In this document: piece after piece, positions 18,822 to 28,972 of the stretch
Layout: the number at the start of each line of letters is the position of its first letter
How positions within the stretch are numbered: position 1 is the stretch's first letter
NCBI GenBank assembly: GCA_002311635.1
Contig: DBZJ01000099.1
Span: forward strand, 1-35,474
Source: Syntrophaceae bacterium UBA1163
GTDB lineage: Bacteria > Desulfobacterota > BSN033 > UBA1163
Direction: 5' to 3'
DNA: 35,474 nt
Translations under genes and position numbers: made by a program
The notes under the pieces: model-generated
Seen by the model: the letters and a program-made list of their open reading frames with translations, nothing else
Databases searched by the model: none
Told to the model about the DNA's origin: nothing

Positions 18822-20075
18822 ATGAACATTAAGGATTTGAAGAAGCTGAAAATCAATGATCTATACAAGATCGCCAAGGAGCTCAACGTCGAAGGGGCGA
18901 GCGGGATGAGGAAACAGGAATTGATATTTGCTATCCTTCAAGCCCAGACGGAGAAAAACGGCCTGATCTTTGGGGAAGGAGTGCTGGAGATCCTACCTGA
19001 TGGGTTTGGCTTTCTGAGGGCCCCTGATTACAATTATCTGCCCGGGCCGGATGACATTTATATTTCCCCATCCCAGATCCGGCGATTCAATCTTCGAACG
19101 GGCGACACGGTATCGGGTCAGATTCGACCACCCAAGGATACCGAGCGTTACTTCGCCATGTTGAAAGTTGAGTTGGTCAACTATGAAGACCCGGAGGTGG
19201 CACGGGATAAGATTCTCTTCGACAACTTGACCCCCCTTTATCCTCAGGAGAAGATCCATTTGGAAGCAGGGAACGATTCAAAGAATTACTCCGCCAGGGT
19301 GATGGACCTCCTCACACCCATTGGAAAAGGACAGCGGGGGCTGATCGTCGCCGCGCCGAGAACCGGAAAAACCATGCTTCTTCAGGCGATCGCCCATAGC
19401 ATTACCTCCAACCATAAAGAGATCACGTTGATCGTCCTGCTCATCGATGAACGTCCCGAGGAGGTTACCGATATGGAGCGGTCTGTCGACGCAGAGGTCA
19501 TCAGTTCCACTTTTGATGAGCCGGCCTCACGCCATGTTCAGGTGGCGGAGATGGTGATTGAGAAGGCAAAACGGCTGGTGGAGCATCAAAAGGACGTGGT
19601 GATCCTTCTTGACAGCATCACCCGGCTTGCGAGGGCATACAATACCGTCGTGCCGCCCAGCGGGAAGGTCCTCTCCGGAGGGATAGACGCCAATGCCCTG
19701 CAACGGCCGAAACGGTTTTTTGGCGCCGCCAGAAATATTGAAGAGGGCGGGAGCCTGACCATTATTGGGACGGCCCTGGTCGACACAGGAAGCCGTATGG
19801 ATGAGGTGATTTTCGAAGAGTTCAAGGGGACAGGAAATATGGAGATCAATTTAGACCGCCGTTTGGTCGACCGGCGGGTCTTTCCCTCCATTGACATTCA
19901 ACGCTCCGGCACTCGAAAAGAGGAATTGCTCCTCGAAAAGAACGATCTCAACCGCATTTGGCTCTTGAGAAAAGTCCTCCAGCCGATGAACACGGTGGAG
20001 AGCATGGAATTTCTTCTGGAAAAAATGCAGGCGACGAAGAACAATCGGGAGTTCCTCGATTCGATGAACCAATAG
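18822..20075 (+). CDS. rho: transcription termination factor Rho
   Basis: The 417-residue protein is a normal-length Rho helicase that ends transcription of untranslated RNA. It has the N-terminal helical domain ([20 protein letters not shown]), the cold-shock-like primary RNA site ([20 protein letters not shown]), the Walker A PRTGKT near 179-184, Walker [17 protein letters not shown] and the Q/R-loop region. No inserted low-complexity domain is present. GGAGGA precedes the ATG. Confidence 0.98.
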   Translation: MNIKDLKKLKINDLYKIAKELNVEGASGMRKQELIFAILQAQTEKNGLIFGEGVLEILPDGFGFLRAPDYNYLPGPDDIYISPSQIRRFNLRTGDTVSGQIRPPKDTERYFAMLKVELVNYEDPEVARDKILFDNLTPLYPQEKIHLEAGNDSKNYSARVMDLLTPIGKGQRGLIVAAPRTGKTMLLQAIAHSITSNHKEITLIVLLIDERPEEVTDMERSVDAEVISSTFDEPASRHVQVAEMVIEKAKRLVEHQKDVVILLDSITRLARAYNTVVPPSGKVLSGGIDANALQRPKRFFGAARNIEEGGSLTIIGTALVDTGSRMDEVIFEEFKGTGNMEINLDRRLVDRRVFPSIDIQRSGTRKEELLLEKNDLNRIWLLRKVLQPMNTVESMEFLLEKMQATKNNREFLDSMNQ

Positions 20076-20173
20076 TGGCCAGTGCCTTTCACCAGCCATC
20101 ACCATCACACGAGTTGCACAAATAGTTGAAAATTTATGAAAAATCAGTAAAATAAGAGGTTGGAGGTTGTGAC

Positions 20174-20389
20174 ATGAAGAAAGATATGCACCCCAAGGTT
20201 TTTGACACGGTGATCAAGTGCGCTTGTGGAGCGACCTTCGAGACGAAGAGTACGGAAAAGGAGATTCACGTAGAAATCTGCTCCAACTGCCATCCCTTTT
20301 TTACCGGAAAACAAAAATTTTTGGATACCGCTGGAAGGATTGAACGATTTCAGAAAAAATATGCAAAAAAAGAAAAAAAGAATGAGTAA
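20174..20389 (+). CDS. rpmE: 50S ribosomal protein L31, zinc-binding type
   Basis: This 71-residue L31 begins [20 protein letters not shown] and carries the four-cysteine zinc set: CAC near the start and CSNC later, then [20 protein letters not shown]. The cysteines mark the zinc-binding (C+) form; many bacteria swap it for a C- paralogue when zinc is scarce. TTGGAGGT precedes the ATG. The lysine-rich tail is typical. It lies between rho and the DUF1385 gene. Confidence 0.97.
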   Translation: MKKDMHPKVFDTVIKCACGATFETKSTEKEIHVEICSNCHPFFTGKQKFLDTAGRIERFQKKYAKKEKKNE

Positions 20390-20665
20390 CTTAGACTTTC
20401 CCGGATACTATGGGTCCTCCCGATCCGTCACCTGCGGGCTGACCTCTTTCGATAAGAACAGAGGTTCTTCCTGTACTCCTGTCTTTTTACCTGTCAGTTC
20501 CTTGGCAGGCACTCAGCATTAGTTCACCCTGTTCAACAAGAATGTCTCTTGAAAGAGGATGGATGTTTTTCAGTCTATCTCTGATAAGTTCGTATTGTTT
20601 TTGCGAATTCAAGAAAGGCAATGGTACGTAATCCTTTGGCGACAGGATTCAAGGAGGGGGTTTAA
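20390..20665. other. rpmE to DUF1385 gap
   Basis: A gene-free 276-base stretch. Two small alternative stems share the same bases: GACCTCT can pair with AGAGGTT, or AAGAAC (loop AGAG) with GTTCTT, within about 20440-20475. A short T-run follows 13 bases later. Neither is a convincing terminator. A strong AGGAGGGGG lies before the next ATG. No promoter is clear. Confidence 0.4.
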
Positions 20666-21631
20666 ATGTTCTTTGTGAGAAAAGATCCCGGGCAGGGATG
20701 GTCTCCATCCGGTACGTCGATTTCCAAGAAAAAGGAGGATCGCCTTCGGGTGGGCGGTCAGGCTGTGATCGAAGGGGTGATGATGAGATCCCCCAATTCG
20801 ATGGCGGTTGCGGTTCGTAGGCCCAACGGGGAGATTGTAGTGAAACGGGAGAGGTTGGACTTCTTTTCCGAAAAGAAATTCTTCTCGAAGCTTCCTTTGG
20901 TCAGAGGAGTGATCAGCCTCCTCTCCGCACTGGTTTTAGGCATGAAGGCTCTCAACTTTTCAGCCAATCAGTCCCTTGAAGAAGAGCAAGAGGTTAGCTC
21001 CTGGGCCATGGGCCTCACTTTTGCCTTTGCCCTCTGCTTCGGCATCCTCCTCTTCTTTATGATTCCTCTCTTTTTGACAAAGTGGTTGCGGTTCACCATC
21101 CCCATGGTTTCCACCAGCGGATTACTCTTCAACCTGGTGGACGGAGTGCTGCGACTGATGATCTTTCTGGCCTACCTGTGGGGTATCTCTTTTTTTAAAG
21201 AGGTTCGAAGAATCTTTCAGTACCATGGAGCGGAGCACAAGTCGATCTTTGCCTTTGAGTCCGGTGAGGCGTTAGCGCCCGATCGCGTAAAGGGTTTCAG
21301 TTATCTCCATCCCAGATGCGGAACGAGCTTCCTTCTCATCGTCATGGTGGTGAGCATTCTGGTGTTCGCCCTCATCCCCCACCAGCTTGCATTCGGGTAT
21401 AAAGTGGCGTCTCGGGTTGTTTTCATCCCTCTCATCGCAGGGCTCGCTTATGAGATCATCCGATTCGCCGACCAAAAGAGGGAGAGGAAGAGCATGCAAT
21501 ATTTCATCAAACCCGGTCTTTGGCTACAACGGCTGACCGCCCGCGAGCCCTCCGAGGACCAGATCGAGGTGGCACTCCGGGCCCTTCGTGAGGTACTGGA
21601 GTTAGAGGGATATCGACATATCGGTAATTAA
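20666..21631 (+). CDS. DUF1385 (YqhQ-like) membrane protein
   Basis: This 321-residue protein shows the DUF1385 signature: RVGGQAVIEGVMMRSPNSMAV near the start, the motif YHGAEHKSIFAFESGE, and HPRCGTSFLL. Several membrane segments are visible (WAMGLTFAFALCFGILLFFMI, LLFNLVDGVLRLMIFLAYLW, LLIVMVVSILVFALI, VVFIPLIAGLAYEII). The conserved His/Glu and His/Cys motifs look like metal or catalytic residues, but no activity is known to me. It sits between rpmE and prfA, a neighbourhood I recall as conserved, which suggests a role near translation or the envelope without proving it. A strong ribosome site precedes the ATG. Confidence 0.88.
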   Translation: MFFVRKDPGQGWSPSGTSISKKKEDRLRVGGQAVIEGVMMRSPNSMAVAVRRPNGEIVVKRERLDFFSEKKFFSKLPLVRGVISLLSALVLGMKALNFSANQSLEEEQEVSSWAMGLTFAFALCFGILLFFMIPLFLTKWLRFTIPMVSTSGLLFNLVDGVLRLMIFLAYLWGISFFKEVRRIFQYHGAEHKSIFAFESGEALAPDRVKGFSYLHPRCGTSFLLIVMVVSILVFALIPHQLAFGYKVASRVVFIPLIAGLAYEIIRFADQKRERKSMQYFIKPGLWLQRLTAREPSEDQIEVALRALREVLELEGYRHIGN

Positions 21632-21639
21632 ATATAATC

Positions 21640-21760
21640 AAATCCCAAATAAATTCCAGTGAACGAAATCCAAAATTTTAAATAAGAATTTTTGGTGATT
21701 GGAACTCGGAATTTGGAGCTTATTTGGATATGGAATTTGTGATTTGGGACTTAGAAAGAG
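21640..21760. repeat. inverted AAATTCCA/TGGAATTT repeat
   Basis: TCCCAAAT...AAATTCCA (21643-21658) is mirrored by TGGAATTTGTGATTTGGGA (21731-21749), with further AAATCC/GGAATTTGG words between. The transcript could form a long imperfect stem in the gap before prfA. Confidence 0.65.
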
Positions 21761-21829
21761 TTTGCAGCGGGTTTAGCGGAGAAAGAACTTATTTGATGCA
21801 ATTACAGTAACAGGAGATAGGAAGAAAAG

Positions 21830-22930
21830 ATGTTTGAGAAATTAGAAGAAGTTGAGCATCGGTACGAAACCCTCTCGCACCTTCTCGGCCAAACGGAGTT
21901 GATTGCGAAACAGGAGGAGTACCAGAAGGCTGCCAGGGAGTATTCCGAGCTGGGAAAGGTGGTCGATCTTTACCGAAGGCTCAAGAAATTGGAAGAGGAG
22001 ATCAAGGGAAGCCAGCACCTCCTTGAGAACGAGGAGGATGAGGAAATGAAACGGCTGGCCAAGGAAGAACTCAACCGGCTGACCCTGGAGAAGGAAAAGG
22101 TGGAGGAGGACCTGAAGATGGCGCTTCTCCCGAAAGACCCGAACGACGAAAAGAACATTCTGCTCGAAATTCGCGCAGGAACCGGGGGAGAGGAAGCCGG
22201 GCTTTTTGCCGGGGATCTCTTCAGGATGTATTCCAAGTTTTCAGAAAAACAGGGTTGGCGGATGGAGATATTGAACCGCCATTATACGGGTGTCGGGGGG
22301 TTCAAGGAGATCATCGCCCTGATCGAAGGAAAAGGGGCCTACAGTCGACTGAAATTCGAGAGCGGCGTCCACCGGGTTCAGAGAGTTCCTGTGACAGAAT
22401 CCCAAGGCCGCATTCATACGTCGACCGTGACCGTGGCCATCCTTCCGGAGGCGGAAGAGGTCGATGTTCAGATCGACCCCAATGATCTAAGAATTGACAT
22501 CTTCAGATCCTCCGGACCGGGCGGCCAGAGCGTCAACACCACAGACTCCGCTGTGCGGATCACGCATCTCCAGACGGGAATGGTGGTGTCCTGTCAGGAT
22601 GAGAAATCGCAGCACAAGAACAAGGCCAAAGCCCTCAAGATCCTTCGAGCGAGGTTAATGGATAAGGCCCAGCAAGAGAAACAGATGGAGATTTCGGAAA
22701 AGAGAAGAAACCAGGTCGGAACCGGAGAGAGAAGCGAACGCATTCGAACGTACAACTTTCCTCAGGGAAGAGTCACCGATCACCGAATTGGCTTAACCCT
22801 TTATCGGCTGGAATCCGTTCTTGAGGGAGACCTTGATGAGATCATCAATGCATTGACCGCACATTACCAAGCGGATATATTGAAGGGAGAGATGGAAAAT
22901 TCCAAATTCCAAAATTCAAATGCCAGATGA
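21830..22930 (+). CDS. prfA: peptide chain release factor 1
   Basis: The 366-residue factor has the peptidyl-tRNA hydrolysis motif GGQ at 231-233 ([16 protein letters not shown]) and the codon-reading tripeptide Pro187-Val188-Thr189. A PxT form marks RF1 (UAA/UAG) rather than RF2 (SPF). AGGAGAT and GGAAG lie before the ATG. The last ten or so residues ([11 protein letters not shown]) are encoded by an AAATTCCAAATTCC intergenic repeat that also provides the stop, a likely recent addition to the tail. PrmC, which methylates the GGQ glutamine, is encoded next. Confidence 0.97.
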   Translation: MFEKLEEVEHRYETLSHLLGQTELIAKQEEYQKAAREYSELGKVVDLYRRLKKLEEEIKGSQHLLENEEDEEMKRLAKEELNRLTLEKEKVEEDLKMALLPKDPNDEKNILLEIRAGTGGEEAGLFAGDLFRMYSKFSEKQGWRMEILNRHYTGVGGFKEIIALIEGKGAYSRLKFESGVHRVQRVPVTESQGRIHTSTVTVAILPEAEEVDVQIDPNDLRIDIFRSSGPGGQSVNTTDSAVRITHLQTGMVVSCQDEKSQHKNKAKALKILRARLMDKAQQEKQMEISEKRRNQVGTGERSERIRTYNFPQGRVTDHRIGLTLYRLESVLEGDLDEIINALTAHYQADILKGEMENSKFQNSNAR

Positions 22931-23005
22931 AAGCTCAGGCTCAAACCGTAAATTGCAAGGGTAAGATTTATAAGGCGCCTCGTTCTTGACATTTGAAATG
23001 ATGGT
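22896..23005. repeat. AAATTCCAAA-type repeat overlapping the prfA 3' end
   Basis: The words AAATTCCAAATTCCAAAATTC (split around 22899-22920) run through the end of prfA, and CATTTGAAATGATGG follows near 22990, roughly inverted relative to the first part. It belongs to the same family as the gyrB-coaE and 21640-21760 repeats. Confidence 0.55.
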
Positions 23006-23011
23006 TTAAAG

Positions 23012-23932
23012 ATGACGCGATTAGAATCCCTGAATCAGACAACCAGCCGGTTGAAGGTTCACCGGGTTGAAAATCCTCGGCTGAATGCGGAGCTTCTTTT
23101 GGCCCGTTCCTTGAATCTGAGCAGGGAAGGACTTTACAGGAGTCTCCATGACCTGCTTCAGGAAAAGGAGAAAGAGGCACTGGAGAAGATGATCCAAAGA
23201 AGAATTTCCGGAGAGCCTCTTCAATACATTTTAGAGCATCAGGAATTCTGGTCGATCGATCTTAAAGTGGATTCTCGCGTCCTTATTCCAAGACCGGAGA
23301 CAGAGGTTTTAATTGAACAGAGTCTCCCGATCCTGTCTGAAATATCTCTCAAACGAAATCCCGCTGTCCTGGAAATAGGGACGGGAAGCGGTGCGATCGC
23401 CATCGCCTTGGCGAAAGAGGTGAAAAATCTCTTTCTGATTGCTACGGATATTTCAAGAGACGCACTAATATTAGCAAAGGAGAATGCTAAATCTGCGGGC
23501 GTTCTGGATCGGATAAAATTTGTGGCCGGCGATCTTTTCAGTCCGTTCCATCCTACGAAGGGGAGAGCGCCTTTCGATCTTATCCTCTCGAACCCTCCGT
23601 ACATTATCCGCCGCAAGATCAGTACGCTGGCGGAAGAGGTGAAGGATTATGAACCGAGGATCGCTTTAGATGGAGGCGAAGATGGATTGGCTTTCTACCG
23701 GTGCATCATTCCAGAAGCGTCCTTTTATCTACGGGAAGGAGGATGGCTCCTCCTGGAGGTAGTCCTGGGACAAAGTGGAAGCGTTTCTAAGATGATCGAG
23801 GAGAAGGGTAATTTTTTGGGGCCCCGATGCTTTCCGGATTTATCCGGAATTGGAAGAGTGGTGAAAGCACAGAAAATCCCGGTTCTTCCCCCTTCAGTAA
23901 AGGGAGGTAGGGGGGATTTGAAGGAGCTATAA
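23012..23932 (+). CDS. prmC: release factor glutamine methyltransferase
   Basis: The 306-residue SAM-dependent enzyme N5-methylates the glutamine in the GGQ motif of release factors. SAM motif I is EIGTGSG at 121-127 and the catalytic NPPY is at 194-197 (SNPPYI). The N-terminal helical domain ([13 protein letters not shown]) binds the release factor. It lies directly after prfA, its substrate gene, and its stop overlaps the murA start (TAATG). The tail from about [15 protein letters not shown] is written by a C-rich/G-rich intergenic repeat near 23888-23920, so the extension is probably not part of the conserved fold. Confidence 0.96.
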   Translation: MTRLESLNQTTSRLKVHRVENPRLNAELLLARSLNLSREGLYRSLHDLLQEKEKEALEKMIQRRISGEPLQYILEHQEFWSIDLKVDSRVLIPRPETEVLIEQSLPILSEISLKRNPAVLEIGTGSGAIAIALAKEVKNLFLIATDISRDALILAKENAKSAGVLDRIKFVAGDLFSPFHPTKGRAPFDLILSNPPYIIRRKISTLAEEVKDYEPRIALDGGEDGLAFYRCIIPEASFYLREGGWLLLEVVLGQSGSVSKMIEEKGNFLGPRCFPDLSGIGRVVKAQKIPVLPPSVKGGRGDLKEL

Positions 23933-25191
23933 TGGACAAAATCATCATCCGGGGAGGGGAAAGGCTGATTGGTGACGTGGAGGTGAGCGGGTCAAAGAAC
24001 TCCACCCTTCCTATCTTTGTTTCCTGCCTCCTAAGCGAGGGGGAAAACGTCTTCTCCAATGTTCCCGACCTGAGAGATGTTCAGACTATCATCAAGGTCC
24101 TTAGAAACCTCGGAGTAGGGGTGTCACAGGAAGAGGGGTTTTATCGAATCAATGCCACAGAGGTTTCCAGCGATGAGGCCCCCTATGATTTGGTGAAGAC
24201 CATGAGAGCCTCCATTCTCGTCTTAGGCCCTTTGGTCGCTCGCAGGAAGAAGGCCACCGTTTCTCTTCCAGGAGGGTGCGCCATTGGCGCACGGCCGATC
24301 AATCTCCACCTCATGGGTCTTGAGGCCATGGGAGCGAAGATTGATCTCCGGCATGGATACATCGAGGCAAGAGCCGATGGGTTGAAGGGAGCGACCATCT
24401 CCTTTGACACGGTTACCGTCACAGGGACTGAAAACCTGATGATGGCGGCCGCGCTGGCCAAAGGGAGGACGGTTTTGCAAAATGCCGCCATGGAACCTGA
24501 GGTGGTGGATTTGGCAAATGTCCTGAACAAGATGGGGGCGAAGGTCACGGGTGCGGGGACGAATGTGATCGAGATCGAAGGGGTGAAGTCTCTTCACGGC
24601 GTTGAGCATCGGATCATTCCTGATCGGATCGAAGCCGGGACGTTGATGGTGGCCGCCGGACTGACGCGCGGAAATATAAAGATTCTCCAATGTCCCTTTT
24701 CCGAAATGGAAATGGTCGTCCATAAATTAAGAGAATCGGGTATGGAGATTGAATCCGATGGGGACGGGATCAGGGCGGTGGGCACCAAGAGGATTCGGAG
24801 CGTGGACATCAAGACGCAGCCTTATCCCGGATTCCCAACGGATATGCAAGCCCAGTTTATGGTGTTGATGTCTCTGGCAAGGGGATTAAGTGTCGTTTCT
24901 GAAACCATCTTCGAAAATCGATTCATCCATGTGAGCGAGCTGCGAAGAATGGGAGCCGATATTCGCATTCAAGGCGATTCAGCCATCATCCAGGGGGTAG
25001 AAAGCTTGGGCGGAGCACCGGTGATGGCGACCGATTTAAGGGCCAGTGCATCCCTCGTGCTGGCAGGATTGGCTGCTGACGGGGTGACAGAAGTCTCGAG
25101 AGTCTATCACTTGGACCGGGGGTACGAGGGTCTGGACAAAAAATTGGCCAAACTTGGGGCGAATATTGAGAGGGTGAAGGGAGAGGACTGA
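23932..25191 (+). CDS. murA: UDP-GlcNAc 1-carboxyvinyltransferase MurA
   Basis: MurA (419 residues) transfers enolpyruvate from PEP to UDP-GlcNAc, the first committed step of peptidoglycan synthesis and the target of fosfomycin. The active-site cysteine is present as Cys116 in [15 protein letters not shown], so fosfomycin sensitivity is expected; natural resistance would need Asp there. Lys22 in SGSKNSTLP and the late [13 protein letters not shown] stretch are intact. Its ATG overlaps the prmC stop and follows AAGGAG. In relatives a hisG gene often follows murA; here hisD follows. Confidence 0.98.
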   Translation: MDKIIIRGGERLIGDVEVSGSKNSTLPIFVSCLLSEGENVFSNVPDLRDVQTIIKVLRNLGVGVSQEEGFYRINATEVSSDEAPYDLVKTMRASILVLGPLVARRKKATVSLPGGCAIGARPINLHLMGLEAMGAKIDLRHGYIEARADGLKGATISFDTVTVTGTENLMMAAALAKGRTVLQNAAMEPEVVDLANVLNKMGAKVTGAGTNVIEIEGVKSLHGVEHRIIPDRIEAGTLMVAAGLTRGNIKILQCPFSEMEMVVHKLRESGMEIESDGDGIRAVGTKRIRSVDIKTQPYPGFPTDMQAQFMVLMSLARGLSVVSETIFENRFIHVSELRRMGADIRIQGDSAIIQGVESLGGAPVMATDLRASASLVLAGLAADGVTEVSRVYHLDRGYEGLDKKLAKLGANIERVKGED

Positions 25192-25253
25192 CATTTCAGA
25201 TCGGCGATTACGGATTTCGGAATGAAAAACAGGCGATTCAAAAAGGCCTTTTT

Positions 25254-26552
25254 ATGAAGATTTTTCGGGCAGGAGAAAAAGAATTTGAGCGCTACCTCTC
25301 TCGAATGGAGGGAAGAGGTCCGCAGGGTAGCCTCCGCCTCGAACGGAAGGTTCGTTCGATATTAGAAAATGTGCGGAAACGCGGAGATGAAGCTCTCATC
25401 CATTACACGCAGGTCTTCGACGGCTTGCAAATTCCGATCCGTCAACTCCGGGTGAAGAGGAGCGAGGTGGAAAGTGCTTACAAGAAGGTCTCTCCGGATT
25501 TTTTGGGAACACTCAAAAAGGCAACACGACGAATTGAGAAGTTTCACCACCTCCAGAGCAAGAGATTAATCCCGTCGTTGAAACAAGAGGAGAGAGGAAT
25601 TGAGCTTGAACAGATGATGAGGCCTTTAGAGAGGGTAGGGATCTATGTTCCGGGTGGAAAGGCCTCCTATCCTTCGACCGTTCTCATGGCTGCCATTCCT
25701 GCGAAGACGGCTGGCGTTCGGGAGATCCTCATGGTCACTCCCCCTCAGAAAGGAGGGATCAGTCCCGCTGTCCTGGTCGCAGCAGACTTGGCGGGGGTGG
25801 ATCGAATCTATCGGGTGGGAGGTGTTCAAGCCATCGCCGCGCTCGCCTATGGGACGAAATCGATTCCCAAGGTGGATAAGATTGTTGGACCAGGAAACCA
25901 ATATGTAGCAACGGCCAAGAGATTGGTATATGGCGAGGTGGATATCGATATGGTGGCTGGGCCAAGCGAGATCGTAATTGTCTCGGACGGAAGCGCCCCG
26001 CCGTCCTATATCGCCGCGGATATGATCTCCCAGGCCGAGCACGATGAAATGGCATTGGCCATTCTCATCACCAACTCTGAAGTGTTCGGAAGGGAAGTAA
26101 GGAAGGAAGTGGAGAGACAACTTCTTTCTTTGAGGAGAAGAAAGGTTGCTTCTCAAAGCCTCAATCGAAGAGGTGCCATTCTCATTGTCAAGAATCTCGA
26201 GCAGGCAGTTCAGTTGGTAAACCGGATCGCTCCAGAGCATTTGGAGCTTGCTGTTTCATGGCCCCTCGCCCTCATGGGAAGTGTGAAAAACGCGGGTGCC
26301 GTCTTTCTTGGCCCCTATACTCCCGAGGCCATTGGAGATTATTTGGCCGGGCCCAACCATATTCTTCCAACGGCTGGCACCGCCCGATTCTCTTCACCTT
26401 TGGGGGTGGAGGATTTTGTCAAGAGGACCCACCTGGTGCGAGTGACGCAAAGGGCATTAGGACGGTTTGAAAAAGATGTAAAGAGATTTGCAGACTGGGA
26501 AGGATTGGAAGGACACTATCGCGCGGTTCAAGTGAGACTAAGAAGACCTTAA
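25254..26552 (+). CDS. hisD: histidinol dehydrogenase
   Basis: The 432-residue zinc enzyme performs the last two steps of histidine synthesis, oxidising histidinol to histidine with NAD. Visible family landmarks are [29 protein letters not shown], the zinc-site stretch SQAEHDE, the catalytic region RIAPEHLEL and [20 protein letters not shown]. The length is normal. The gap after murA (62 bases) has no clear promoter, so it may be read with murA. It is the first his gene in the window; hisG and hisC are missing here. Confidence 0.97.
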   Translation: MKIFRAGEKEFERYLSRMEGRGPQGSLRLERKVRSILENVRKRGDEALIHYTQVFDGLQIPIRQLRVKRSEVESAYKKVSPDFLGTLKKATRRIEKFHHLQSKRLIPSLKQEERGIELEQMMRPLERVGIYVPGGKASYPSTVLMAAIPAKTAGVREILMVTPPQKGGISPAVLVAADLAGVDRIYRVGGVQAIAALAYGTKSIPKVDKIVGPGNQYVATAKRLVYGEVDIDMVAGPSEIVIVSDGSAPPSYIAADMISQAEHDEMALAILITNSEVFGREVRKEVERQLLSLRRRKVASQSLNRRGAILIVKNLEQAVQLVNRIAPEHLELAVSWPLALMGSVKNAGAVFLGPYTPEAIGDYLAGPNHILPTAGTARFSSPLGVEDFVKRTHLVRVTQRALGRFEKDVKRFADWEGLEGHYRAVQVRLRRP

Positions 26553-26564
26553 TAGTTTCTTGGT

Positions 26565-26710
26565 AGGTTACGAAGCCAATTCGGTACAATGGACGATGAA
26601 CTATGAACGAGGAAGATAATACACTGTACATCGTTTATCGCTCAACGTTCATCGTCGGAAACAAACGTGCGTGCGAACCTTGACCTTTGAACCGTTCACT
26701 ATTCAAGACG
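26565..26710 (+). repeat. about 150-base palindromic element, copy 1
   Basis: It begins with TTACGAAGCCAATTCGGT (26568-26585). GACGATGAAC (26592-26601) pairs with GTTCATCGTC (26647-26656), and it ends near GACCTTTGAACCGTTCACT. A second copy in the same orientation lies at 29642-29770. Confidence 0.65.
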
Positions 26711-26720
26711 GGGAGAAATC

Positions 26721-27314
26721 ATGAAGAGATTACGGAAGGCAGAGGTGAGGCGGAAGACAAAGGAGACATCCATCGTCCTAAGACTGAATCTGGATGGATC
26801 CGGAAAACATTCGATCAAAACCGGAATCCCTTTCTTTGATCACATGCTCAGTCTCCTGGCTTATCACAGCCGCATGGATCTCTCCCTCATGGCAAAGGGG
26901 GATATCGGTGTAGACGCACACCACACCGTGGAAGACGTGGGCATCTGTCTTGGAGACGGGATCAGAAAGGCTCTTGGAGAGGCGAAAGGAATTCAAAGAT
27001 ACGGGGCGGCCACGATTCCAATGGACGAAACGTTAGTCTCCGTTGCGGTGGATCTTTCGATGAGACCTTATCTGGTCTTTCAGATGAAACTGAGAAGGTC
27101 GAAAATCGGGACCTTTGACCCCGAGTTAGTGGAGGAGTTCTTCAAGGCTCTTTGCAACCATGCGAGGATCACCCTTCATATCAACCTTGTTTATGGAAGA
27201 AACAGCCATCATATGGTAGAAGCAGTGTTCAAAGGGTTTGGAAGGGCGCTCAGAGAAGCAGTCTCTTTTGATGAGCGAGCCTCTGAAATCCCATCGACCA
27301 AAGGCGTTCTTTGA
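26721..27314 (+). CDS. hisB: imidazoleglycerol-phosphate dehydratase
   Basis: The 197-residue single-domain enzyme dehydrates imidazoleglycerol phosphate to imidazoleacetol phosphate. Both histidine-rich metal motifs of the fold are present: HHTVEDVGICLG in the first half and HHMVEAVFKGFGRAL in the second, with FFDHMLSLLAYHS near the N-terminus. It lacks the phosphatase domain fused to HisB in E. coli, so histidinol phosphatase must come from elsewhere. GGGGAG precedes the ATG. It is separated from hisD by a 150-base repeat. Confidence 0.97.
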   Translation: MKRLRKAEVRRKTKETSIVLRLNLDGSGKHSIKTGIPFFDHMLSLLAYHSRMDLSLMAKGDIGVDAHHTVEDVGICLGDGIRKALGEAKGIQRYGAATIPMDETLVSVAVDLSMRPYLVFQMKLRRSKIGTFDPELVEEFFKALCNHARITLHINLVYGRNSHHMVEAVFKGFGRALREAVSFDERASEIPSTKGVL

Positions 27315-27367
27315 ATCACCAAAACTTGGACCCTTGAATCCTTGAACCCTGATGTTCAGTGAGAGAA

Positions 27368-27985
27368 ATGAATCCAAAAATCGTGATCGTTGACTACGGC
27401 ATGGGAAATCTTCGAAATGTCCAAAAGGGTTTCGAGAAGATTGGTCTTGAAGCCAAGTTGACGCGTAACAAAAAGGAGATTGGAAGAGCCTCAGCCATTG
27501 TACTTCCAGGGGTGGGGGCGTTTAAGGATTGCATGGAGAATTTGGAGAAGTATGGCCTCGTCGATCCTCTACTCCGATCCATAGAGAAAGGAAAGCCTTA
27601 CTTAGGCATCTGTCTTGGACTACAAATTCTTTTTTCTCAAAGCGAAGAATTTGGAACCCACAAGGGACTGGATCTGATCAGAGGAAAGGTAGTGAAATTC
27701 AGGCCCGATCCCGAGCATAAGGTTCCCCATATGGGTTGGAATACGATTGAGAAGGAAAGAGAGGTTCCTATGCTCCAAGACGTAGAGAGTGGGGATTTTT
27801 TCTATTTTGTCCACTCCTATTATGTTGATCCTGAAGAAGCACAGTGGATCACCACTTTTACTACGTATGGCAAGCCTTTCGTCTCCAGCATCTGGAAGGA
27901 GAACGTCTTTGCCACCCAATTCCATCCTGAAAAGAGTCAGCAAAAGGGGTTGAGGATATTGGAGAACTTTGTGAAGTCCATCTAG
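27368..27985 (+). CDS. hisH: imidazole glycerol phosphate synthase, glutaminase subunit
   Basis: The class I glutamine amidotransferase subunit (205 residues from this start) supplies ammonia to HisF. The triad is Cys82 (LGICLGLQI), His186 and Glu188 (QFHPEKSQ), with YGMGNLRNV at the start. A GTG at 27359 is possible, but the ATG at 27368 gives the family N-terminus (MNPKIVIVDYGMG). The gap before it (27315-27367) carries TTGAATCCTTGAACCC repeat words. Its partner HisF is 3.3 kb downstream rather than adjacent. Confidence 0.96.
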   Translation: MNPKIVIVDYGMGNLRNVQKGFEKIGLEAKLTRNKKEIGRASAIVLPGVGAFKDCMENLEKYGLVDPLLRSIEKGKPYLGICLGLQILFSQSEEFGTHKGLDLIRGKVVKFRPDPEHKVPHMGWNTIEKEREVPMLQDVESGDFFYFVHSYYVDPEEAQWITTFTTYGKPFVSSIWKENVFATQFHPEKSQQKGLRILENFVKSI

Positions 27986-28050
27986 TGGGGTTGAATTTCT
28001 ACGATCCACCGAACACGGACACGAATCACGGTTTTTGGAAGGAGCTTTCG

Positions 28051-28884
28051 ATGAACGAAGTGAACATAGGTGAAATTCGAGTCGGGAAAGGGAATCCTCT
28101 GGTTCTGATTGCGGGACCCTGCGTGATTGAGAGCGAGGCAAACGCTCTTGAAGTTGCCAAGGAGATGAAGAAGATCTGCTCAAACCTGAAAATTCCGTAT
28201 ATCTTTAAAGCATCGTATGAGAAAGACAATCGGGGGTCAGAGAAATCTTATAGCGGACCGGGCCTCAAAGAGGGTCTAAGGATACTTGCCAAAGTAAAGG
28301 AAAAAGTAGGCGTTCCGGTCCTCTCCGACGTCCACCGGATGGAAGATGTGGATCTGGCCAAAGAGGTTCTCGATGTGATTCAAATCCCAGCCTTTCTTTG
28401 TCAGCAGACGAGTCTCCTTCTTAAGGTGGGAAATGCTCGGAAAGTGGTAAACATCAAAAAAGGGCAGTTTATTGCTCCAGAGAGCATGGCAGGAGCGGTG
28501 AAGAAGATTCAGAGCACGGGGAATCGCCAGATTCTTCTGACGGAGAGAGGCACCTGCTTTGGGTACAATAAATTGGTTGCGGACTTCTGCTCGATTCCCG
28601 TTCTGCAGGAGCTCGGTTACCCGGTGATCTTTGACGCCACACACGTCATCAGAAATTATGGGATCCCAAGTGAAGATCCGAGAGGAGGCAGTCCCCAATA
28701 TGTTCCCCATCTCTCGAGAGCAGCCGTAGCGGTTGGTTGCAACGGCCTTTTTCTCGAGACTCATCCGAGACCGAAGGAAGCTCTTTGTGACGCCTCCAGC
28801 ATGATTCCACTCAATGATATGGAGAATCTTCTCAAACAGACCAAAGCCATTCATGATATGATTAGAAGTTGGGGAATCGTTTAA
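28051..28884 (+). CDS. kdsA: 3-deoxy-8-phosphooctulonate synthase
   Basis: The 277-residue KdsA condenses PEP with arabinose 5-phosphate to give Kdo 8-phosphate for lipopolysaccharide. It is recognised from IPYIFKASYEKDNRGS, SYSGPGLKEGL, DVIQIPAFLCQQT, FDATHVIRNYG and LFLETHPRPKEALCD. The opening AGPCVIES places Cys24 where the metal-independent E. coli enzyme has Asn, so this is the metal-dependent type. GGAG lies before the ATG at 28051; an upstream GTG at 27985 has no family sequence. It stands inside the his cluster without other Kdo genes. Confidence 0.95.
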   Translation: MNEVNIGEIRVGKGNPLVLIAGPCVIESEANALEVAKEMKKICSNLKIPYIFKASYEKDNRGSEKSYSGPGLKEGLRILAKVKEKVGVPVLSDVHRMEDVDLAKEVLDVIQIPAFLCQQTSLLLKVGNARKVVNIKKGQFIAPESMAGAVKKIQSTGNRQILLTERGTCFGYNKLVADFCSIPVLQELGYPVIFDATHVIRNYGIPSEDPRGGSPQYVPHLSRAAVAVGCNGLFLETHPRPKEALCDASSMIPLNDMENLLKQTKAIHDMIRSWGIV

Positions 28885-28955
28885 TTGCAGGTTGAAGATC
28901 GCAAATTTCAAATTGACAAATCAAAAATCTCAAATATGAAATTTGAAATCAATTA
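28885..28955. repeat. CAAATTTCAAATT/AAATTTGAAAT repeat
   Basis: Alternating CAAATTTCAAATTG and ATGAAATTTGAAATCAA words fill the gap after kdsA and can fold on themselves. They resemble the other AAATTCCAAA-type gaps. GGAGGAG for the next gene follows. Confidence 0.55.
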
Positions 28956-28972
28956 GGGGAGGAGGGTGACGC

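Noticed and set aside
20440..20490. Attenuator-like alternative stems before the DUF1385 gene
   Set aside because: The stems are six or seven pairs, AT-rich, and the T-run is 13 bases away; chance is likely.
27985..28050. N-terminal extension of kdsA from the GTG overlapping the hisH stop
   Set aside because: The extra residues are encoded by repeat-like sequence (GAACACGGACACGAATCACGG), and the ATG at 28051 has a ribosome site and the family start.
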